Below, one piece after another: positions 19,235 through 31,158 of a DNA stretch of 64,000 nt. Position numbers and translations under genes: made by a program. The notes under the pieces are model-generated. The model saw only the letters and a program-made list of their open reading frames with translations, did no database searches and was not told the origin of the DNA. The first letter of the stretch is position 1, and every line of letters begins with the position of its first letter. The stretch covers positions 62,001 to 126,000 of the forward strand of contig NZ_JANHOI010000004.1 in the NCBI RefSeq assembly GCF_026930205.1, in the 5' to 3' direction. The stretch is from Bartonella sp. 220B (GTDB lineage: Bacteria > Pseudomonadota > Alphaproteobacteria > Rhizobiales > Rhizobiaceae).

Positions 19235-19326
19235 CAGTGTCTTCTAAAAAACTGGTCGCCTTCGGTATATAATGTAAAGCGTTTTTTCAGTAAATTTGGT
19301 ATAGTTTTTTTATAAAATATTGATTT

Positions 19327-19740
19327 TTATACATGACTTTCTTTACGAATTCGTTCAATCATCGATTTAAGACCATTTGACCGTTGTGGTGTAAGATTTT
19401 CTTTTAAACCAAGTGTTTCAAAAAAACCTTCCGCATCGGCATTGCGGATTTCAGAGGCTTTTTTTCCTGAATAAAAGGCAAGAAGAATGTAAATAAGTCC
19501 ACGTACAATATGGGCATCAGAATCACCTTGAAATGTTAATGTTGGATTATCCGAAGTATTATCACGTGATGATAAAAGCCATACTTGGCTAACACATCCC
19601 CGCACTTTGTGATCATCATTGCGAGCGCTTTCTGGAAAAGGTGGTAATTCATGTCCAAGTTCAATGACATAACGATAACGATCTTCCCAATTATCCAAAA
19701 GAGAAAAGTTTTCTATAATATTCTCAATCGTTTCTGCCAT
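19327..19740 (-). CDS. sufE: SufE family cysteine desulphuration protein
   Basis: SufE accepts sulphur from the cysteine desulphurase SufS and passes it on for Fe-S cluster assembly. The 137-residue protein has the family N-terminus (NFSLLDNWEDRYRYVIELG, residues 11-29) and the active-site loop VRGCVSQVWL, whose cysteine is the sulphur carrier. AHIVRGLIYILLAFYSGK also fits the family. It is not beside other suf genes here, which is common in this group. An AGGA site precedes the ATG at 19740. Confidence 0.93.
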   Translation of the reverse strand: MAETIENIIENFSLLDNWEDRYRYVIELGHELPPFPESARNDDHKVRGCVSQVWLLSSRDNTSDNPTLTFQGDSDAHIVRGLIYILLAFYSGKKASEIRNADAEGFFETLGLKENLTPQRSNGLKSMIERIRKESHV

Positions 19741-19851
19741 AATCTCAGTCCTGTTCTTCTTTTATGATTATCTTACATGTATTTACTTGAAAGATAAGTA
19801 ATGACTCTTCTCATGAAGCATAATACCTATAATGAACGTTCAAAAAATATT

Positions 19852-20229
19852 TCAAGGTAATGTCGTATATTTCTGTTTTTGTGTAGACTCTTGTGCCTCC
19901 CTCTTAGACGTAATTTTGGGAGAGGTTGCCATATTCTTATCACCCAGTATGCGTCCAAAATATTCGTAAGCTGCTCTTGCACCATAATATGCACGCTCGC
20001 CAAGTGAACTTAAAAAGGACTTTCCTACTTTGCAGGCTTCTATATTACGATCACAAAATGTTCCTAAATCACTTAAAGCTTCCTTAAAAGCAATAATCAC
20101 ATCACTCGTTATTGTCTCATGATCTTTTTGAGAAAAGGAATAATTATTACTCGGTTTTTCTACAAAAAATGAAATGATGACAAAAACAAAAAACAAAAAA
20201 AAGAATAATTTGATCAAAAAACGTATCAT
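19852..20229 (-). CDS. DUF5330-like small exported or membrane protein
   Basis: A 125-residue protein with one N-terminal hydrophobic segment (MIRFLIKLFFFLFFVFVIIS), either a signal anchor or signal peptide. The rest carries a short conserved block found in a rhizobial family I know as DUF5330: FKEALSDLGTFCDRNIEACK followed by LGERAYYGARAAYEYFG, with two cysteines nine apart that could pair in the periplasm. ATG 20229 is chosen over the upstream GTG at 20244. Function is unknown. It is downstream of nothing obvious and 110 bases from sufE. Confidence 0.72.
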   Translation of the reverse strand: MIRFLIKLFFFLFFVFVIISFFVEKPSNNYSFSQKDHETITSDVIIAFKEALSDLGTFCDRNIEACKVGKSFLSSLGERAYYGARAAYEYFGRILGDKNMATSPKITSKREAQESTQKQKYTTLP

Positions 20230-21183
20230 GGGCAACCAATGCACCGCAGTTGTAAATGAAACACAAGCAGCAGTCTATACTCTTCTTCTTTATAAAAAAT
20301 TTATAAGATAAGTCCTTTATAAAATTGAGTATTTGTGTATCAGATGTGTAGCATTCATTATGTCATCATAAGACATGATGTAGCTAAAAACAAAATCGCA
20401 TGCACTTTTTATTAAAAAATGAACATAAAAATTGCACAGTGAAAAAATAAAAACGTTGAAGTATGTGAGATTGTGCTTTCATGACATCTTATAAACATAC
20501 ATGTAGTATAAAAGACAAAATGATACCTCATAATCATAACAATAAGTGAGGTTTAGATACCTAACGATACCCTTTATAAAAAGCACAATATAAAATTATA
20601 AGAATTAAACCACCAACCACTTTTCTGCAGATATTTTAAAAATCATGTCTGTTGAATTTTATGAAATTTATCGAATATTAGCAAAATAGATTTATGCTAG
20701 AATATATATGATATGAGAAAAAATTATGCTCATCAGCATTGTGTTGAAATACAAGTTATATACATACGAGATATTTGGAAAAGATATAATACTTTTCTCA
20801 GTTCTAAAACGTGATAAATATAATGCTGTTTCAATTTGATTGCAAAGAATAGAAAATATATACGTAAAAAAATGAAAAAATGACGTAGCACTTTCAGTTG
20901 AGATGATGATATGTGACGATATAATTTCAAGCGTAAAAACGGTATTGCATAGGTAGAGTTTTTCTATACATACTAGAAATTCTGTAAAATATGAAGCGAA
21001 GACAACTGGGTAAAAACTATTGTTAATTTATTATTGGCTTATAGATTTACATGACGAATTTGTTGGTTTTAATAATTTGAAAAAAAAGAGTAACAACATA
21101 AAACTCTCTCCCTCTTACTGAAAGTGAAAATAATTTATATTCATTTCTGTATAAAAAACAATTACTCTTGAAAATAAAAAATA
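20230..21183. other. Gene-free AT-rich spacer
   Basis: About 950 bases between two divergent genes. Open frames on both strands are short, AT-driven and without ribosome binding sites. No RNA gene was recognised. Confidence 0.5.
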
Positions 21184-22029
21184 ATGGCAAAAAAACGAAA
21201 GACGCGCAGAACAAAAACGGTAAAAAAGCGTAAACACTATAGTAGTATTGTTATAACATTTTTTCTCATAAGCTGTCGGTTTGTTTTTTGGATAGCAAAA
21301 ACACTTTATTTCTATACACGGAAAAATGCTCTGTTTTTCATTGGCTCACTTCTTTTCATCATTAGTTTTGGATTTGTTTCATTTAATGCTTTATTTTCAC
21401 AAATGATAATGCATCAAGATGCCTTGATGAAAATGAAATTTATATTTTCTCAAAATAGAGAAAAAAACTCTCCTTTATCTGCAAAAGAAGCAAAACTTAG
21501 CGCAGTGTCTCCTGATCCTTCTGTAGATTTTCCAAGCCAACTACACAAAAACTTATCTTCACATGCTTTGTCAGAAAACACATTAAAAATGCAAAAGAAG
21601 TTGGCAAAATTGGGGCTTTATGATGGTCCTTTAGATGGAATAGAAGGACCTAAAATGCGTCGTGCTATAGCACTTTGGAAACAACAAACCACTCATGGAA
21701 TACAACATAATATTTTATCCAATCCAGAAACGGATGAAATTACAGTATTAATTAAGCGTAATGAAATAGAAATGGCAAATGAAACAACAAAAATAAAAGC
21801 TATGCCACGCTCAAAAGAAACTGTTTTAAAGCATCCTGTTGCAGATATCATGCAAGTGCAAAAAGCTTTACGTATTTTTGGTCATCAAGAGGTTATTGTT
21901 ACGGGTATAGAAGACCAAAAGACAACAGATGCTCTAAAACAGTTTCAAAAAATGTTTGATCTTCCCATAACAGGTAAAATTGATCACACCGTTTTGATGA
22001 AAATGCGTGAAGTTGGTTTGTTGAATTGA
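21184..22029 (+). CDS. Membrane-anchored peptidoglycan-binding protein
   Basis: The first 20 residues are strongly basic, then two hydrophobic segments follow (about residues 22-42 and 48-72), anchoring the protein in the inner membrane. The periplasmic part has two PG_binding_1 type repeats: residues about 132-185 (LKMQKKLAKLGLYDGPLDGI, then MRRAIALWKQQ) and about 222-279 (MQVQKALRIFGHQEVIVTGI, then TTDALKQFQKMFDLPITGKI). These three-helix modules bind cell-wall glycan. No catalytic domain is attached, so it is probably structural or a tether. The family occurs across Rhizobiales. It is alone on its strand. Confidence 0.82.
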   Translation: MAKKRKTRRTKTVKKRKHYSSIVITFFLISCRFVFWIAKTLYFYTRKNALFFIGSLLFIISFGFVSFNALFSQMIMHQDALMKMKFIFSQNREKNSPLSAKEAKLSAVSPDPSVDFPSQLHKNLSSHALSENTLKMQKKLAKLGLYDGPLDGIEGPKMRRAIALWKQQTTHGIQHNILSNPETDEITVLIKRNEIEMANETTKIKAMPRSKETVLKHPVADIMQVQKALRIFGHQEVIVTGIEDQKTTDALKQFQKMFDLPITGKIDHTVLMKMREVGLLN

Positions 22030-22444
22030 TGGCAAAATTCATCTTATACAGTGAATACTGAAAACATAGTGATAATGCGTTCCTCTGCTTTATGCTTTTT
22101 CTCATAAATACATCAAAGACATAGCTTCCTTTTTCCCACGCATACAACTTAGAGTGTATTCTAGAATTTTTTCTTTTAATAAAGAAAAAATATGTATTCT
22201 TTCTGCGTTCTGCAATTAAGATTTTGATTTACAAAGAAAATCTATCGTTCTTGCCAGTCAAAAAACTCTGAGTACAGTGAAATTCTCTTATTTCAACTCC
22301 TTTTATCATAAATCAAAAAAAGCGTTTTCTTATAAGTTACAAAAAATAAACGTATGGGTAAAAAATTCAAAAAGTAAATATACCTCTTATAAATAGCCTC
22401 AATGCAAAAACAGTTGCCACACACTGAAAATTGCCTTGAAATCT
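22030..22444. other. Spacer between convergent genes
   Basis: About 415 bases separating the peptidoglycan-binding gene from ppdK. No gene and no clear terminator with a T-run was found. Confidence 0.45.
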
Positions 22445-25111
22445 CTATGCTTTTTTTGCAATAGCCGACTGTGCTGCTGCTAAACGTGCAATTGGCACCC
22501 GAAAAGGAGAACATGACACATAATCCAGATCATTTTCTTCACATAATGCAATAGAAGCAGGATCGCCCCCGTGTTCACCACAAATGCCCAGTTTAATTTT
22601 TCCACGCTGTGAACGACCACGCTGTGCCGCAATAGAAATAAGCTCTCCTACTCCATTACGGTCAATTGATACGAAAGGATCTTGCTCTAAAAGTCCTTTC
22701 TGAAAATAAGTTACTAAAAAAGGAGCCGCATCATCACGTGAAATTCCAAAAGTGGTTTGCGTCAGATCATTTGTTCCAAATGAAAAAAATTCAGCTGTCT
22801 CAGCAATTTCATCTGCCCGAAGAGCTGCTCTAGGAAGCTCAATCATGGTCCCAACCATGTACTGAATACTCCTTCCCTTTTCCTTCATCACCTCATTAGC
22901 AACCTGATCAATACGCGCTTTAACAAAATCAAGTTCAGATTTCAGTGCAACAAGCGGCACCATAATTTCAAGCATAACAGGAGATCCAGATTTTTGATCA
23001 GCTTCTGCGGCTGCTTCAAAAATGGCTCGCGCCTGCATTTCTGCAATTTCAGGATATGTAATAGCTAAACGGCATCCTCGTAATCCAAGCATAGGATTAA
23101 ATTCATGTAACTGCTGAGCGCGTTCAGAAAGCACATCGACCGATACTCCCATAGCAGTGGCAACATCAAGAATTTCTGCATCCGTTTTTGGCAAAAATTC
23201 ATGGAGTGGCGGATCAAGCAAGCGGATAGTAACAGGCAAACCACACATAATTTCAAATAATTTGCTAAAGTCGGAGCGCTGCATAGGCAAAAGTTTATCC
23301 AATGCTTTACGACGGCCGTTTTCATCATGACTTAAAATCATTTCACGCATGGCAATAATACGTTCACCAGAAAAAAACATATGTTCCGTACGGCAAAGTC
23401 CAATACCTTCTGCCCCAAAGGAACGCCCCATCCGTGCATCAGAGGGCGTTTCAGCATTAGCGCGAACTTTTATACGCCGCATCCCATCAGCCCACTCCAT
23501 CAATTTTGCAAAATCTCCACAAAGCTCCGGCTGCAACATCGCAACCTTCCCTTTCAGAACTTCTCCACTTCCACCATCAATCGTAATAACATCACCCTTT
23601 TTAAAATTTTCCCCTGAAGCAAACATCGTGTTTGTGTTATAATCAATCCGTACATTGCCAGCACCAGAAATACACGGCTTTCCCATGCCACGTGCAACAA
23701 CAGCAGCATGACTTGTCATCCCACCGCGCGTTGTTAAAATCCCTTGCGCAGCATGCATTCCATGAATATCCTCCGGACTTGTTTCTACACGCACCAAAAT
23801 AACTTTGCGCCCCTCTGCTGACGCAGCTTCTGCCTCTTCTGACGTGAAAACAATTTCTCCAGTCGCCGCTCCTGGAGAAGCAGGTAAACCACGTGCAATA
23901 ACAAAACGTGCTGCTTTGGGATCAAGTGTCGGATGTAAAAGCTGGTCAAGCGATTTTGCATCTATTCGCATTACCGCTTCTTCACGGCTTATCAAACCCT
24001 CCTCAACCATTTCTATTGCCATTTTTAGAGCAGCACGTGCCGTCCGCTTTCCCGAACGAGTCTGCAACATCCACAACTTACCTTTTTCAATCGTGAATTC
24101 GAGATCTTGCATATCTCGATAATGCTGTTCAAGCTTCTGCGCAATTTGACACAGCTTCAAAAAAGCTTCCGGCATAATTTTTTCTAAAGATGGCTTATTT
24201 GAACCCGCAACAATACGCGCATTTTCTGTGATATTTTGGGGAGTGCGAATACCTGCTACAACATCTTCACCCTGAGCATCAACTAAAAATTCACCGTAAA
24301 GTTCTTTTTCTCCTGTTGAGGGATTGCGTGTAAAAGCAACACCTGTCGCCGAATCCTCACCCATATTGCCAAATACCATTGCCTGTACATTAACTGCCGT
24401 CCCCCAACTTTCAGGAATATTATGTAAACGACGATAAGTAATTGCACGTGCTGTCATCCAACTTGAAAAAACCGCTCCAATAGCCTCCCACAACTGTTGT
24501 TCAGGATCTTGCGGAAAAGGTTTATATAACTGTTCTTGAACATATGCCTTATAAGAAACAATAATATCTTTCCAATCATCTGCTGTCATTTCTGTATCGA
24601 CAGCATAACCTTTGCGCGCTTTTGCCTCATCAAGAATCTCTTCAAAAGACGTATGATCCAAACCTAAAACAACATTAGAATACATTTGGATAAAACGGCG
24701 ATAACTGTCGTAAGCAAAGCGTTCATTATTGGTTTGTAAAGCAATTGCTTTTACAGCTTCATCATTCATACCAAGATTAAGTACTGTATCCATCATCCCT
24801 GGCATAGAAGCCCTTGCACCTGAACGAACAGAGAGTAAAAGTGGCCTTTTTTCATGTCCAAATTCACGTCCCGTTTGTTCACTAATGCGTTTAAGCGCTT
24901 GTTTAACAGCTTCCTGTAATTCTTCGGGATATGTTTTACCATGTGCGTAATAAAAATTACAAACCTCTGTTGTAAGAGTAAACCCTGGAGGAACAGGCAA
25001 ACCAAGATTACTCATTTCTGCCAAATTAGCTCCTTTACCACCAAGAAGATTGCGCTCACTTGCACTTCCTTCTGCATGGCCATCCCCAAAACTGTAAACC
25101 CATTTCTTCAT
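22445..25111 (-). CDS. ppdK: Pyruvate, phosphate dikinase
   Basis: Interconverts pyruvate, ATP and phosphate with phosphoenolpyruvate, AMP and pyrophosphate. The 888-residue length is standard. The N-terminal ATP-grasp domain contains the NLLGGKGANLAEM segment (residues 21-33), the central swivelling domain has the catalytic histidine in GGMTSHAAVV (His468), and the C-terminal barrel holds the pyruvate site with ICGEHGGDPAS near the end. A GGGAGGA ribosome binding site precedes ATG 25111. In an organism living on amino acids such as serine, this enzyme would supply PEP for gluconeogenesis, in line with sdaA nearby. Confidence 0.97.
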   Translation of the reverse strand: MKKWVYSFGDGHAEGSASERNLLGGKGANLAEMSNLGLPVPPGFTLTTEVCNFYYAHGKTYPEELQEAVKQALKRISEQTGREFGHEKRPLLLSVRSGARASMPGMMDTVLNLGMNDEAVKAIALQTNNERFAYDSYRRFIQMYSNVVLGLDHTSFEEILDEAKARKGYAVDTEMTADDWKDIIVSYKAYVQEQLYKPFPQDPEQQLWEAIGAVFSSWMTARAITYRRLHNIPESWGTAVNVQAMVFGNMGEDSATGVAFTRNPSTGEKELYGEFLVDAQGEDVVAGIRTPQNITENARIVAGSNKPSLEKIMPEAFLKLCQIAQKLEQHYRDMQDLEFTIEKGKLWMLQTRSGKRTARAALKMAIEMVEEGLISREEAVMRIDAKSLDQLLHPTLDPKAARFVIARGLPASPGAATGEIVFTSEEAEAASAEGRKVILVRVETSPEDIHGMHAAQGILTTRGGMTSHAAVVARGMGKPCISGAGNVRIDYNTNTMFASGENFKKGDVITIDGGSGEVLKGKVAMLQPELCGDFAKLMEWADGMRRIKVRANAETPSDARMGRSFGAEGIGLCRTEHMFFSGERIIAMREMILSHDENGRRKALDKLLPMQRSDFSKLFEIMCGLPVTIRLLDPPLHEFLPKTDAEILDVATAMGVSVDVLSERAQQLHEFNPMLGLRGCRLAITYPEIAEMQARAIFEAAAEADQKSGSPVMLEIMVPLVALKSELDFVKARIDQVANEVMKEKGRSIQYMVGTMIELPRAALRADEIAETAEFFSFGTNDLTQTTFGISRDDAAPFLVTYFQKGLLEQDPFVSIDRNGVGELISIAAQRGRSQRGKIKLGICGEHGGDPASIALCEENDLDYVSCSPFRVPIARLAAAQSAIAKKA

Positions 25112-25290
25112 AGTACAAATCCTCCCATATCAGCATCGAAACATCATTTGATCCGAGCTAATATCATCAAAACAATATTCGACAATATTCGATCAAAATT
25201 GGCTAAAAAATATTGCTTTATAAATGCATAAAATCAATCTTTCCAAAAGAAAAACGACCACAATCAACACCCATCTCTTGGAAAGAAGAT

Positions 25291-25947
25291 TTAGTTTTTA
25301 AGAAAACTATCAATCACCGAAAAGAAGGACTCCACTGACATTGCACCTTCATACTTGTTCCCATTAATAAAGAAGGTAGGTGTTGCTGTCACACCAAGCT
25401 CTTTACCACGTTTAAAAGACGCATTCACTTCATCTAAAATAGACTGATTTTTCAGGCAAGCAGTAAAACTTTCATCCGTAAAACCAGCCATTAAGCCAAT
25501 TTTTTTCAATGGTGTGAGAGCGTCTTTCTCCCAGACCCACTCCTGTTGTTTTTGAAATAAAACTTCTATCATAGGAAAATAACGATCTTCTGGAACACAG
25601 CGTGCTAACATAAAACCCGCTGTCGCTCGCGGATCAAAAGCATAATCCCGAAAAATAAGTTTTACTTTTCCCGTTTTGATATATTTTTGACGAATTTTGG
25701 GAAGGACATCATTATAAAAATGCGCACAATGACTACATGTCAATGAAGCATATTCAACAATTGTTACCGGTGCATTTTCTTCCCCCTCAAATCTATCCTT
25801 AGCCTTGCCTGATTGAAGGAGTTCATCCATATCAACAGTTGAAACTGGTTTAATATCGCTAGCGATAGCAACAGTCGTACTAATTAGTCCAGAAACCATT
25901 AAGATAAAAATTATTGCAAAAGATAAAAAAGAACGGCAGCTCATCAT
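25291..25947 (-). CDS. DsbA family thioredoxin-fold protein
   Basis: A periplasmic thiol oxidoreductase of the DsbA/DsbG-like group. It has an N-terminal signal peptide (MMSCRSFLSFAIIFILMVSG, cleavage near AIAS) and the active site CSHC in ASLTCSHCAHFY, followed by FRDYAFDPRA and, near the C-terminus, the cis-proline loop GVTATPTFFINGNKY. This matches the alphaproteobacterial form usually found beside mutY. The frame reaches a TTG at 25980, but ATG 25947 gives a clean signal peptide. It lies downstream of the DUF721 gene on the same strand, probably in one transcript. Confidence 0.92.
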   Translation of the reverse strand: MMSCRSFLSFAIIFILMVSGLISTTVAIASDIKPVSTVDMDELLQSGKAKDRFEGEENAPVTIVEYASLTCSHCAHFYNDVLPKIRQKYIKTGKVKLIFRDYAFDPRATAGFMLARCVPEDRYFPMIEVLFQKQQEWVWEKDALTPLKKIGLMAGFTDESFTACLKNQSILDEVNASFKRGKELGVTATPTFFINGNKYEGAMSVESFFSVIDSFLKN

Positions 25948-26030
25948 AAATAATACTTTTCTTTTGTTATTAACAGACAAAAATCTAACAATTCCTTTAT
26001 ATACTAAAAAAACGTATAAAACACCTTTCT

Positions 26031-26531
26031 CTATTTATTATTTTTTTCCGCAAAAATGCAACAACCAAGTTCATAAAGCGATTGACGTAAACTTTCGTCT
26101 TCAATCTCTTTAAGCATTTTTTTTATACATTTTTTCTCTGTTTCACTCGGATCTGCCTTCATTGGCAAATTATTTTTCAAAGCAGATATAGATCTTTGTT
26201 CAATCTTGATGCGATCCACAGCAATATACCCAAAAAAAACATTAATTCTATGGAGCAATTCATTTGTCTCATGTATCAATTTTAAAGCAAGAAATCCCTC
26301 ACAGGCCACCACAAGTGTTGCTGGTTGGAAAACTTCATCTTGATTAGCACGCCGTTTCCAAATAATTTTAAGCGGCATTGTATGTTCACCGATATCATGA
26401 CCAACAATCTGTGACCAATGCTCTATCAGTGCGACATTAAGCCCTGTCCGTTTACATAAAACAGGATCAAGAATTTTGGATACCGTCTCAGAAAGAGAAT
26501 AAAAATGGCGCTTTTTAAATTGTTTGCTCAT
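26031..26531 (-). CDS. DUF721/DciA family protein
   Basis: The protein has the DUF721 pattern, here as LCKRTGLNVALIEHWSQIVG and TLVVACEGFLALKLIHETNE, the KH-like fold of DciA, the replicative helicase loader/operator in bacteria lacking DnaC. The N-terminal half carries the domain; the C-terminal lysine- and glutamate-rich part is variable. It is divergent from mutY and upstream of the dsbA-like gene, the usual neighbourhood in this order. A DciA-like role is inferred from the family, not shown here. Confidence 0.85.
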   Translation of the reverse strand: MSKQFKKRHFYSLSETVSKILDPVLCKRTGLNVALIEHWSQIVGHDIGEHTMPLKIIWKRRANQDEVFQPATLVVACEGFLALKLIHETNELLHRINVFFGYIAVDRIKIEQRSISALKNNLPMKADPSETEKKCIKKMLKEIEDESLRQSLYELGCCIFAEKNNK

Positions 26532-26735
26532 CTTTCTAGATCATCATTCAGTCATATACTGAATTATAACGGTTTCTTTCATTTCAAAAATACTCCCCCG
26601 CATATCTCATCAAATATGAACATATCAACAAAATCCAATTCTCATCTAACAAAAGTTTTCATAATTAAAGGAGAAAAAGTAAAATAGGCGTTTTTTTCTT
26701 TTGCATTTTATATCTTCCTATGGTTCAAAACAATC

Positions 26736-27797
26736 ATGCATGAAATTTCTTCGCGCCTCCTTTCTTGGTACGATCAAAAGCACCGGCATTTACCATGGCG
26801 TATTACCCCAGAAGAACAAAAACAAGGCATCAACCCTGATCCCTACCGCGTTTGGCTTTCTGAAATCATGCTTCAACAGACAACTGTCGAAGCGGTAAAG
26901 CCTTATTTCCAAAAATTTCTAAAACTTTGGCCTAACCTCTCTTCTTTAGCAAAAGCCTCACAAGAAGATATCATGAAAGCGTGGGCTGGACTTGGTTATT
27001 ATTCACGAGCACGCAATCTTAGAAATTGTGCTAGGCAGCTTGTTGAAAACTACGGAGGACAATTTCCACAATCTGTAAAAACATTGAGAACTCTTTCAGG
27101 TATTGGAGACTACACAGCCGCAGCTATTGCCGCAATTGCTTTTAATCACCCTGTCGCAGTCGTTGATAGTAATGTTGAGCGTGTTGTAACCCGCTTATTT
27201 GCTATCGCTTCAATATTGCCAAAAGCCAAAGCTGAAATTAGAGAAAAAACACAAAAAATTACCCCTTTAAATCGCCCTGGTGACTTTGCTCAAGCGATGA
27301 TGGATTTGGGAGCGACCCTTTGTACGCCGCGTAAACCATCTTGTTATCTCTGCCCTCTTCAAAGCTTGTGTAGAGCCGCAAAGATGAAAATAACAGAGTC
27401 TTTTCCTGTCAAAGCTCCTAAAAAAGAACGCCCTTCAAAAATTGGTGTTGCTTTTGTTGTACTGAATGAAAACAAACAAATTTATTTAGAAAAACGACAA
27501 GGCAAAAAGCTTCTTGGTGGAATGACCCAAATCCCTAACAATATTGGAACAAACAACGACAATAGACTCCAAAATGCCCCCTTTATCGCCAATTGGCAGT
27601 TCAAAGGACAAATTACACATATTTTTACCCACTTTTCTCTAAAACTCGACGTTTACTACACTACTAACAATACGCACAAAATGAATCATGAAAATGGCTG
27701 GTGGTGCGATATCCATCATCTTGGCGAAGAAGCACTCCCTACAGTTATGAAAAAAGCTATTTCCTTGGTAATTCCTCATTCTTTTCGATTGAAATAA
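26736..27797 (+). CDS. mutY: A/G-specific adenine DNA glycosylase
   Basis: MutY removes adenine mispaired with 8-oxoguanine. The 353-residue protein has the catalytic Glu43 (LSEIMLQQT), the helix-hairpin-helix LSGIGDYTAAAIAA (residues 120-133), the catalytic Asp144 in VVDSNVERV, and the [4Fe-4S] loop with Cys196, Cys203, Cys206 and Cys212 (C-x6-C-x2-C-x5-C). The C-terminal NUDIX-like domain that reads 8-oxoG follows (about 230-350). It is divergent from the DUF721 gene. No strong ribosome binding site is visible before ATG 26736. Confidence 0.96.
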   Translation: MHEISSRLLSWYDQKHRHLPWRITPEEQKQGINPDPYRVWLSEIMLQQTTVEAVKPYFQKFLKLWPNLSSLAKASQEDIMKAWAGLGYYSRARNLRNCARQLVENYGGQFPQSVKTLRTLSGIGDYTAAAIAAIAFNHPVAVVDSNVERVVTRLFAIASILPKAKAEIREKTQKITPLNRPGDFAQAMMDLGATLCTPRKPSCYLCPLQSLCRAAKMKITESFPVKAPKKERPSKIGVAFVVLNENKQIYLEKRQGKKLLGGMTQIPNNIGTNNDNRLQNAPFIANWQFKGQITHIFTHFSLKLDVYYTTNNTHKMNHENGWWCDIHHLGEEALPTVMKKAISLVIPHSFRLK

Positions 27798-28048
27798 TTT
27801 TTTTAGTTAAATGCACAATATTTTTTTATAAAAAATTGATTTATAATGATAATTCATATTTTATAGCTTGAGTAGAAACCTCGAATATATTGGATTTTCA
27901 TTTCAACGGCTTTTTATGATGATTATCAAAAAAAATGCTCACTTGCACATTACAAGCAGAGATAATTATGTGAATAGAAAACATCTAAATATTAAGTGCG
28001 CAACATTGAAGCTGGCTAACATAATAGTAATGCAGCCAGCTTAGTTCT

Positions 28049-29504
<1,456 letters not shown>

Positions 29505-30206
29505 ATGCCTCAGATAGATCTTGTTATTTTTGATTGTGATGGCGTTTTAGTAGACTCTGAATATCTCGCAGCCAAAATTGGATCTCAATTACTTAAACAA
29601 ACAGGATATGAAATCTCACCTGAGGAATTGAGTGAACGTTATGCAGGGCTTATTTTTCGCGATATTCTTAAACAAGTTGAACAGGAAACAGAAAAACCAG
29701 TTTCTGCTCATCTCATAGATCAAATGTCAAATCTTTTTCGAGCACAAATAGCAACTGAATTACATGCTATTGATGGTATAAAAGAAGCAATAGAGATTAT
29801 TCAAACACGTTATCCGTACTGTATTTGCTCTAATGCAAAAAGCGTAGATATAAAAGAGATGCTCTCTACCGTTGGTCTTTATGATCTTTTTAATGATAAA
29901 GATAAAATATTTTCTGCCCCAGAAGTTGGAACAAAAAAAACTAAACCCGCCCCTGATGTTTTTCTTTTTGCCGCACAAAAATTACATGTAGAACCCCAAA
30001 ATACCATTGTGATAGAGGATTCACTTCATGGCGTACATGCAGCGTCAACAGCAGGCATGCGCGTTATCGGTTTTACTGGAGGATCACATAGTTACCTTGG
30101 TCACTCTCATGCCCTGGCAGAAGCTGGTGCTGAAACGGTTATCGCTAAACACGCTCATTTACTAGAGGTCCTAGAAGCAATGGCTGTATGGCGCGATTTA
30201 TCATAA
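29505..30206 (+). CDS. HAD superfamily phosphatase/phosphomutase-like hydrolase
   Basis: A haloacid dehalogenase-type hydrolase with a helical cap. The nucleophile motif I is FDCDGVLVDSE at the N-terminus, motif II is CSNA in YCICSNAKS, the motif III lysine lies in GTKKTKPAPDVF, and motif IV is IEDSLHGVHAA. The sequence is of the beta-phosphoglucomutase/phosphoglycolate phosphatase type (subfamily IA), so the substrate is probably a small phosphorylated sugar or acid. ATG 29505, with an AAAGGA site eight bases upstream, is preferred over the ORF start at 29472. It is a lone gene. Confidence 0.9.
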   Translation: MPQIDLVIFDCDGVLVDSEYLAAKIGSQLLKQTGYEISPEELSERYAGLIFRDILKQVEQETEKPVSAHLIDQMSNLFRAQIATELHAIDGIKEAIEIIQTRYPYCICSNAKSVDIKEMLSTVGLYDLFNDKDKIFSAPEVGTKKTKPAPDVFLFAAQKLHVEPQNTIVIEDSLHGVHAASTAGMRVIGFTGGSHSYLGHSHALAEAGAETVIAKHAHLLEVLEAMAVWRDLS

Positions 30207-31158
30207 AAAAAACTTTTAGAAATTTATCAATTTAAACTCTCTTAAAGAGCACTTTTCAGGTGGCTTATCCTCGTAAAGCATATCTACATAAGTTAAAACA
30301 CAGCAGCATTGGCTATATACAATTAAAGCATATAGTATTGTTATAATCTATGAAATCTTTATCTCTTTTCAATTGGATTTACTTATTATAAAAAACCTAT
30401 TACACTTCACTTGGTATCATAAAAAAATATAAAATCCATACAATTAGGAATAAAATATATTATTTTAAACAGAAATAAAAATTTAATTTAAATTATAAAG
30501 ATCTATAACAAATATCCTTCTGTATAAAATACAAACAAAATAGTATTTTATTAAATAACTTCTTGAAACAGTTTTTTACATTTTTTAGCTTTAATCATTA
30601 CACTATACTCAATGATAAAAAGAAATATACAATTTTATCATCTCAATATTTTAAAACAAAACTTATAAAATCTCTTTTATATCTAATAATCTAATATTTT
30701 TTTATTCTCAATTATTTTTTTATAATTCAATACTAAACTCTACTCATAAGATATATTATGTACTCGAGCTTATTCCAAAAAAACAGCTTAAAATATAAAA
30801 TACAAAACAGCACAGAAAACCTTTTTTTCCATGATAGCTCGCCTCTCTCTTACAAAATCATTAAAAATAAGAATTTTACTAAATGATACCATTTTCTATA
30901 CATAAATACCTTTAGTAAATTTTTGAAAATAAGTTTATTAAATAAAATATAATCTATTTAATACATTATATATTTTTATAAAAATACATAATGTAAATAT
31001 TTTATTCTTGACTATAAATTCATAATGAAATATATGTGCGCATATTGTGTAATTTATTGGTGCGATATGTATTTATTTTATTATGCTTATTAAGTATATA
31101 CAGATGCATTTATCTCTTACATATTAATAAAAATATAGAATATTTGAGGTAAAAAATT
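30207..31158. other. Extremely AT-rich spacer before the three-gene patch
   Basis: About 950 bases with little other than A/T runs, especially 30420-30760 and 30930-31010. No gene is seen. The composition differs from the coding regions around it and may mark acquired DNA or a binding zone for a silencer such as MucR. Confidence 0.5.

Noticed and set aside
20733-20930. Minus-strand 65-codon frame upstream of the peptidoglycan-binding gene
   Set aside because: Lacks an initiation signal and is rich in Tyr, Phe, Ile and Lys as expected from random AT-rich DNA.
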